Source: Longispora sp040681875 (lineage in GTDB: Bacteria; Actinomycetota; Actinomycetes; Mycobacteriales; Micromonosporaceae). Taken from it: 64,000 nt of DNA. Position numbers and translations under genes: made by a program. Shown in pieces: positions 59,028 to 64,000 of the stretch (positions within the stretch are counted from its first letter, which is position 1; the number at the start of each line of letters is the position of its first letter). Under the pieces are notes generated by a model. That model saw only the letters and a list, made by a program, of their open reading frames with translations, was not told the origin of the DNA and searched no databases. The stretch is taken from assembly GCF_040681875.1 (NCBI RefSeq), contig NZ_JBFAZP010000002.1:372001-436000 (forward strand). Reading direction: 5' to 3'.

Positions 59028-61268
59028 GTGTTGCACGTGTCCAGCCCCCACGACCACCTGGTCGGCCAGCTCTCCCGGATCAAGGAGCTGAGCGGTCTCA
59101 GTCTGCGCGCCCTCGCCCTCCAGGCGGGCCTGAGCAGCTCGTCGCTGTCGCGGTACCTGGCCGGTCGGCTCGTGCCGCCGTGGGAGGCCGTCGTGGCGCT
59201 GTGCCGGGTCGTGGGCCGCGACCCCCGGCCACTGCGCGCCGGGTGGGCCGAGGCGACCAGGGCCGGTGCGGCCCCCGCCCCGCGCCGCAACGACCTGCCG
59301 GCCGACCTGTTCGACTTCACCGGCCGGGAGACCGAGGCCGCGCTGGTCGAGGAGCTGCTGCGCACGGCCGGCGCGGTCGCGGTCGACGGGATGGGCGGCG
59401 TCGGCAAGACCAGCCTCGCGGTGCACGTGGCCCACCGGCTCGCCCCGGCCTACCCGGACGGCGGGCTCTACATCGACCTGAACGGCTTCACCCCCGGCCA
59501 GGAGCCCCTGGAGCCGCAGGCCGCGCTGGGCCGGCTGCTGGCCGCGCTGGACATCACGCACCCGCCGGCCGGCGCCGCCGAACGCGCGGCGCTCTGGCGG
59601 TCCGAGCTGTCCCGCCGCCGGGCCCTCGTCGTGCTCGACAACGCCGCCGACGCCGGACACGTGCGCCCGCTCCTGCCCGGCGCGGGGCGGTCCGCGGTCC
59701 TCGTCACCAGCCGGCACCGGCTCGTCAGCCTCGACGGCGTGCCCCCGGTGTCCCTGGAGCCGCTCGCCGACGCGGACGCCGCGCACCTGTTCGGCCGGGC
59801 CGCCGGGCTCACCCTCACCGGGCAGGACGCGGTCGGCCAGGTACTGCGGCAGTGCGGCGGGCTCCCCCTCGCGCTGCGGATGGCCGGCGCCCGGCTCCGG
59901 CACCGCCCCGGCTGGACGGTGGCGGTGCTGGCCGAGCGGCTGCGGGACAACGCCGGCCGGTTCGACGCCGTGTTCGGCATGTCCTACCAGCAGCTCGACA
60001 CCGAACAGCGCCGGATGTTCCGGCTCCTGGGCGTGCTGCCCGGCACCGACTTCGACGCGGCGGCGGCGGGCGCGCTCGCCGACACCGCGCCCGACCAGGT
60101 GCTGGAGGAACTCGTCGACGCGCACCTGGTGCAGGAGCTGTCCCCCGGCCGGTACCGGACGCACGACCTGATCCGGCGGTACGCGGCCGACCTCGCCGCC
60201 GAGCGGGGACCGGAGTCCGACGCGGCCCTGCGCCGGGTCCTGGACCACTACCTGGCCCGAGCCGTCGCCCACGACGCGACCCTGCCCGCCCCGCACCGCC
60301 CCCGGCCCACGCCGGGCGATCCGGCGGAGGCGATGGCCTGGTTCGACCTGGAGTACGTGAACCTGGTCGCCTGCTTCGACGCCGCCGTGCGCCTCGGCGC
60401 GGACGAGGTGGTGGCCGCCCTGCCGCAGGCCATGCGGGTCTGGTTCTTCCGGCACCGGGGCACCGACGACCAGGCCCGCCTCCTGGAGGGCGCGGCGGCC
60501 GCGGCGGAGCGGCTCGGCCGCGACCGGGAACGGGCGGCGCTGCTCGCGGACCTCGGCTTCGCCCGCGCCGCCGCCGGCCGCCTCACCGAGGCCCTCGCCG
60601 CCTACGGACGGGCCGCGCGGTCCGGCCCGGACGACGACGAGCTCGCGGCGGGTCTCGCGCTACGGACCGGCTTCGCGCTCCGGGACCTCGGCGACCTGGA
60701 GGCGGCCCGGGAACGGTTCCGGTGGGCGGGCGCGCTGTTCGAACGGCTCGGCCGGCCCGCCGGGCGGGCCCAGGCGCTGGCGTTCGAGGGCTGGGTGACC
60801 CTGGGCCTCGGGCGGCCCGGCGAGGCCGTCGACCTCGCCCGCGCGTCGCTGGCCCTCGCCGACGGGCCCGCCCGGATCCCCGGGCTCGTCACCCTCGGCC
60901 TCGCCCTGGCCCCGGACGAACCGGCGGAGGCCCTGCGCCTGCTCCGGGACGCCGTGGAGCTGGCCGAGCGGAACAACCTCGCGCACAACCAGGCGTGGTG
61001 CCGCAACTACCTCGGCGTCGCGCTGCGGATCACGGGCGCGTACGAGGAGGCGCTCGACCAGCACCGGCGCGCCTTCGAGCTGCTGGAGCCGCTGGCCGAG
61101 GTGCAGCTGGAGCTGAACGTCCTGCACAGCTACGCCGAGACGTGCCGGGTGGCCGGCCGCCGCGACGAGGCGTTGCGGCTGCTGGACCGGACGATCGAGC
61201 TGGCCCGGGAGCTGGGGCGGCCGTACGACGAGAAAATGGCGCGGGAAGCCGTCGACCTCATCCGGTAG
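59028..61268 (+). CDS. XRE-NB-ARC-TPR signalling regulator
   Basis: About 746 residues; GTG at 59028, TTG at 59031 or GTG at 59037 could start it. A Cro/C1-type HTH at about 8-65 (LSRIKELSGLSLRALALQAG, SSSSLSRYLAGRLVPPWEAV) precedes an NB-ARC ATPase with P-loop GMGGVGKTSLAVHVAHR near 120, Walker B ALVVLDNAADA and CGGLPLALRMAGARL. TPR helices fill about 480-740. This STAND layout is typical of actinomycete regulators with unknown inducers. The divergent AhpD-like gene is the nearest candidate target. Confidence 0.88.
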   Translation: MLHVSSPHDHLVGQLSRIKELSGLSLRALALQAGLSSSSLSRYLAGRLVPPWEAVVALCRVVGRDPRPLRAGWAEATRAGAAPAPRRNDLPADLFDFTGRETEAALVEELLRTAGAVAVDGMGGVGKTSLAVHVAHRLAPAYPDGGLYIDLNGFTPGQEPLEPQAALGRLLAALDITHPPAGAAERAALWRSELSRRRALVVLDNAADAGHVRPLLPGAGRSAVLVTSRHRLVSLDGVPPVSLEPLADADAAHLFGRAAGLTLTGQDAVGQVLRQCGGLPLALRMAGARLRHRPGWTVAVLAERLRDNAGRFDAVFGMSYQQLDTEQRRMFRLLGVLPGTDFDAAAAGALADTAPDQVLEELVDAHLVQELSPGRYRTHDLIRRYAADLAAERGPESDAALRRVLDHYLARAVAHDATLPAPHRPRPTPGDPAEAMAWFDLEYVNLVACFDAAVRLGADEVVAALPQAMRVWFFRHRGTDDQARLLEGAAAAAERLGRDRERAALLADLGFARAAAGRLTEALAAYGRAARSGPDDDELAAGLALRTGFALRDLGDLEAARERFRWAGALFERLGRPAGRAQALAFEGWVTLGLGRPGEAVDLARASLALADGPARIPGLVTLGLALAPDEPAEALRLLRDAVELAERNNLAHNQAWCRNYLGVALRITGAYEEALDQHRRAFELLEPLAEVQLELNVLHSYAETCRVAGRRDEALRLLDRTIELARELGRPYDEKMAREAVDLIR

Positions 61269-61306
61269 CGGCCCGCCACTGTCGAAGCCGCCCAGCCACG
61301 CCCCGG

Positions 61307-63127
61307 CTAGGCCGCCGCCCGGGCCAGTACCCACAGCCGGTGGTCCCAGCCCAGGTCCCGGCTGGACAGCACCGTCAGCCCGGCCCGCCCGGCCAACGCC
61401 TCCACCTGCCCCGGCGCGCGCAGCCCGGAGCCGAACGCGCACCGCAGCCGCAGGTCGTGCAGCAGCACGTCCACGTCGTCGACGGCCTCGGGGCGGCACT
61501 CCTCGACGAGGAGCACCCGGCCGGCGGCGTCGAGCAGGCCGGCCGTCTCGGCGAGCACCAGGACGGCGTCGGCGTCGGTCAGCCAGTCCAGGGCGCGGAC
61601 GAACAGGTACAGCCCCGCGCCGGCCGGCGGGGTCAGCCCGCTCCGCGGGGTCAGTTCGATCCGGTCGGCCGAACCCGGGTCCAGGGCGTGGATCCGGACC
61701 GCGTCCAGGGCGGAGGGCAGGCCGGCGATCGTCGCGCGCAGGCCCGGGTGGGCGCCGACGAGCGCGTTGACGACGGCGCCGGCCCCGTTGCCGACGCCGG
61801 TGAGATCGGGCACGGTCGACCAGTCGTACCCGGTGACCACGGCCGGGGCGACCCACAGGGCGGTCTCCTCGACCGCCGAGCGGGCCGAGACGGCCAGGGC
61901 CGGGGTGGTCCCGATCGCGGTGGCCAGCGGGACCCCGGCGGAGGTGCGGTAGCCGGCGCGGCCGGTGCGCACGGTGTCCACCAGGCCGGCGAGGGACAGG
62001 TCGAGGGCGGCCCGGGCGCCGTCGAGGTGGTACTCCTCATGGGAGTGGTCGTCCTCGGCCAGCTCCTCGCCGAGCGGGGTCAGCCGGTGCCGACCGGAAC
62101 CGTCCACGGCGAACACGTCGATCGCGACCAGGTACGCGAGCAGGGCTTCCAGGCCGGCGGGATCGGAGCCGGTCCTGTCGGCCAGCGCGGCCACGTCGGC
62201 GACCCCGGCGTGCACGAGGTCGACCAGGCCGAGGGTCACGGCGGCCCGGATCGCGAACCCGGGGGCCAGGTCGGTGAGGGCGTGCAGCCGCTCGTGGGTG
62301 GCGTCGTCCCGGGCCGCCTCCGTGCGCCGCCAGTACCCGGTGATGTCGGTGTGGTCGCGGGGCACCTCGCGGTCGACCTTCAGGTGCCGGCGGACGCCCT
62401 TGAGGGTGCCGGCCTCCCCGGCGGCCCAGACGAACACGGCACCCGGCAGCCAGTCCATGCCGCGGACGGCGCGTTCGAGCAGGTCGGTGGTGCCGGCGGG
62501 CGCGCCGTCCCGGTACAGCCAGGTGATCTCGGCGGCGGCCCGGGTCGGCAGGTCCTGGCGGTGCGAGGCGTCCGCGACCTCGACGAACACCCGGGCCACG
62601 GTGTCGGCGGGCATCTCCTCCAGCCAGCGGGCGATCGCCGGGAGGGCGGTCTCGTCGCCGAGGGCCAGGATCCAGTCCACGCCCGCCGGGTGGCTGTGCG
62701 ACATCTTCGGGCCGGCGATCCACGCGGTCTGGCCGGGGGCGGCCCGCTCGGCCCAGGTGGCGGCGTGGCCCCAGCCGTGCCGGACGAACTCGAAGTCGAT
62801 CTCTCCGGCCTCCGGGTCGTACCGGCGCGGGGTGTAGTCCTTGCCGATCGGCCGGGCGTCGGCGGGCCAGTCGAGGTGGCTGACGTTCTGGGTGGGCAGC
62901 ACGGGGTGGTCCTCGCCGGGGGCGGTGAAGAAGAACTTCACGTGGTCGTCGAAGCCCTCGGTGCGCAGGGCGGGCAGGTCGAGGCCGTCGCGGTGGAAGG
63001 CCCGGAGCTGGGCGCCGCCGAGGGTGATCCGCCGCAGCCCGGGGTGCACGTCGGTGACCCGCAGGACGGTCAGTTCGCGCAGGACGATGGGGAACGTGAC
63101 GAGGGTACGGGGACTGCGGCCAGGCAT
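61307..63127 (-). CDS. Siderophore-interacting protein fused to an O-methyltransferase-like domain
   Basis: 606 residues, ATG with AAGGAG upstream. Residues about 15-270 are a siderophore-interacting FAD-binding reductase (ViuB-like): DHVKFFFTAPGEDHPVLPTQ, GKDYTPRRYDPEAGEIDFEF, RHGWGHAATWAERAAPGQ, GDETALPAIARWLEE and WAAGEAGTLKGVRRHLK. It would reduce ferric siderophores inside the cell. Residues about 275-606 resemble a plant-type O-methyltransferase with its dimerisation helix, but the SAM glycine loop (normally DVGGGtG) reads DLTGVGNGAG, so SAM use is uncertain. An iron box lies 71 bases upstream, fitting iron-repressed expression. Confidence 0.85.
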   Translation of the reverse strand: MPGRSPRTLVTFPIVLRELTVLRVTDVHPGLRRITLGGAQLRAFHRDGLDLPALRTEGFDDHVKFFFTAPGEDHPVLPTQNVSHLDWPADARPIGKDYTPRRYDPEAGEIDFEFVRHGWGHAATWAERAAPGQTAWIAGPKMSHSHPAGVDWILALGDETALPAIARWLEEMPADTVARVFVEVADASHRQDLPTRAAAEITWLYRDGAPAGTTDLLERAVRGMDWLPGAVFVWAAGEAGTLKGVRRHLKVDREVPRDHTDITGYWRRTEAARDDATHERLHALTDLAPGFAIRAAVTLGLVDLVHAGVADVAALADRTGSDPAGLEALLAYLVAIDVFAVDGSGRHRLTPLGEELAEDDHSHEEYHLDGARAALDLSLAGLVDTVRTGRAGYRTSAGVPLATAIGTTPALAVSARSAVEETALWVAPAVVTGYDWSTVPDLTGVGNGAGAVVNALVGAHPGLRATIAGLPSALDAVRIHALDPGSADRIELTPRSGLTPPAGAGLYLFVRALDWLTDADAVLVLAETAGLLDAAGRVLLVEECRPEAVDDVDVLLHDLRLRCAFGSGLRAPGQVEALAGRAGLTVLSSRDLGWDHRLWVLARAAA

Positions 63128-63197
63128 CCGGTGCTCCTTGGGCGGGGTGGCGCGGGGCGCCCCGACCGGCAGCGTACCCCGACCCGACGACGCCGAC

Positions 63198-63216
63198 TTA
63201 GGGTAGCCTTGCCTAT
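63198..63216. promoter_or_regulatory. DtxR/IdeR-type iron box
   Basis: TTAGGGTAGCCTTGCCTAT resembles the 19-base consensus TTAGGTTAGGCTAACCTAA bound by iron-dependent repressors of actinomycetes. It lies 71 bases upstream of the siderophore-interacting protein gene and touches the last bases of the tetR gene. Confidence 0.72.
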
Positions 63217-63824
63217 TCGATGGCGCGCGCGGGGGTCAGGCGCGCCAGGTACCCGTCGAGGAGTCGGATCTGGCGCTCCGGCGGGTAGGCGTCCGCGCCG
63301 CCGAGCAGCACCTGGACGATGAGCCCGAGGCTGAACGACTGGATGTCCGCCGCGAGCTCGTCCGGGTCGGCCGGCGCCAGCTCCCCGCGAGCCTGCGCCG
63401 CCCGGACCAGCAGACCGAGGCGCTCGCGGGACCGGGCGTAGCGGGCCGCGTGCCCGGCCGCGAGCTCCGGGTCGGCCAGCGCGGCGTCCCAGGAGCTGAC
63501 CCAGATCCGGTTGTCGGCGGCGGCCTCGGGCGTCAGCGGGAGGATGTCCACCAGCGCGGCGCGCAGCGCGGAAAACCCTTCGAGCCCTTCCTGAGGGGTA
63601 CGCCGCGGCCGGGTCGCCCGGCGCTCCTCCAGCAGCGCCAACGCGTGGCCGAGCAGGTCCTTCTTGCTGGGGAAGTAGTGCGTGAGCAGGCCGGTCGTGG
63701 CGCCCATCTCGGCGGCGACCGCGCGCATCGTCAGCCCGCCGAACCCGTGCGCGGCCAGCACCCGCCACACGGCCGCCGACACGTCGCGGCGCCGGGCGTC
63801 GTGATCTCCCTTGTGGCGTGGCAT
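63213..63824 (-). CDS. TetR-family (BetI-like) regulator
   Basis: 203 residues from ATG at 63824, where the typical MPRHKGDHDARRRDVSAA N-terminus begins; the longer ORF is the shadow of the divergent gene. The HTH is VLAAHGFGGLTMRAVAAEMG followed by ATTGLLTHYFPSKKDLL. The C-terminal domain is of TetR_C_6 type (NRIWVSSWDAALADPEL). It diverges from the partial gene at 63873, its likely target. The stop overlaps the iron box of the next gene. Confidence 0.87.
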   Translation of the reverse strand: MPRHKGDHDARRRDVSAAVWRVLAAHGFGGLTMRAVAAEMGATTGLLTHYFPSKKDLLGHALALLEERRATRPRRTPQEGLEGFSALRAALVDILPLTPEAAADNRIWVSSWDAALADPELAAGHAARYARSRERLGLLVRAAQARGELAPADPDELAADIQSFSLGLIVQVLLGGADAYPPERQIRLLDGYLARLTPARAIE

Positions 63825-63833
63825 GCGGCCAGG

Positions 63834-63861
63834 ATACATTCGCGAAACACCTGTTATGTAA
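63834..63861. promoter_or_regulatory. Possible operator between tetR and the terminal partial gene
   Basis: ATACAT at 63834-63839 faces ATGTAA at 63856-63861 (5 of 6 matching as inverted repeats) in an AT-rich stretch between the two divergent starts. Weak evidence, listed because of its position. Confidence 0.35.
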
Positions 63862-63872
63862 ATGGAGGGCCG

Positions 63873-64000
63873 ATGGTCGTCATCCCACCGCGCGAGAACG
63901 CCGACGAGTGGCCCGGGGCCGCGCCGGACCCCGGGGTCAAGGCCGAGCTCGACCGGCTGACCCACACCTTCCTCGGCGCGTTCACCAACACCGGCGGCAC
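63873..64000 (+). CDS. Partial gene at the window end, possibly SnoaL/DUF4440-like
   Basis: ATG at 63873 after GGAGGG; 42 codons are visible, including VKAELDRLTHTFLGAF then TNTGG, before the window ends. The sequence resembles the beginning of SnoaL/DUF4440-like cystatin-fold proteins, but the evidence is thin. It is divergent from the tetR gene. Confidence 0.5.
   Translation, partial: MVVIPPRENADEWPGAAPDPGVKAELDRLTHTFLGAFTNTGG

Noticed and set aside
59180..63322. Long plus-strand frame across the NB-ARC gene and the siderophore-interacting gene
   Set aside because: It overlaps two well-supported genes in wrong frames and encodes low-complexity sequence.
1..64000. tRNA or rRNA genes
   Set aside because: No T-loop/acceptor-stem pattern or rRNA-like sequence was recognised on either strand.

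Overview
This is a GC-rich actinomycete chromosome segment, probably from Micromonosporales or a relative. The evidence is strong G/C bias at third codon positions, frequent GTG and TTG starts, SARP/AfsR-, LAL- and BetI-like regulators, Tat-exported enzymes and a DtxR/IdeR-type iron box. The species cannot be named from sequence alone. I see no rRNA, tRNA, CRISPR array or core secondary-metabolite genes. A run of 96 N at 55850-55945 marks a scaffold gap inside a tandem repeat.

Layout: 1-8.9 kb is general chromosome: a PspC-domain fragment, a VOC protein, an MHYT sensor, a bile-acid:sodium-symporter-type transporter behind a SARP regulator, a secreted peptidoglycan-binding protein, and an NmrA-like reductase divergent from its TetR. 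From 9.0 to 16.5 kb lies a putrescine/GABA block: class III aminotransferase, Lrp regulator, gabT, aminobutyraldehyde dehydrogenase and a divergent second aldehyde dehydrogenase. A TnpB element sits between the lrp gene and the aminotransferase. After an epoxide hydrolase and a LAL regulator, 20.6-33.2 kb holds a TetR-controlled, stop/start-overlapping operon (agmatine deiminase, N-carbamoylputrescine amidase, five-gene oligopeptide-type ABC transporter). A NarL-type two-component pair and two exported agmatine-deiminase-family proteins follow. Further on come a membrane Ser/Thr kinase, a double-VOC protein, a fourth (Tat) and a fifth (cytoplasmic) agmatine-deiminase-family gene with a second TetR.

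Together these genes encode every step from agmatine to succinate: AguA, AguB, putrescine transaminase, aminobutyraldehyde dehydrogenase, GABA transaminase and a succinate-semialdehyde-type dehydrogenase. They also encode an importer, a sensor pair, three local regulators and three extracytoplasmic deiminase-family proteins. The expansion to five deiminase-family genes within 20 kb, three of them exported, is the main metabolic peculiarity.

The right half (41-64 kb) is mixed: a DUF3885-like protein, a two-TM/RCK channel-like protein with an altered filter, DedA, small secreted proteins, and an APC permease whose C-terminus looks like a catalytically dead IS256/mutator transposase domain. Next are a phytase-like esterase, a GNAT enzyme, a broken GntR gene joined to the tail of an S15-type peptidase, repeat-rich small proteins, an XRE regulator, an NB-ARC/TPR regulator, and an iron-box-linked siderophore-interacting protein fused to a methyltransferase-like domain. 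Unrelated minisatellites (21-59 bp units) recur between genes throughout.
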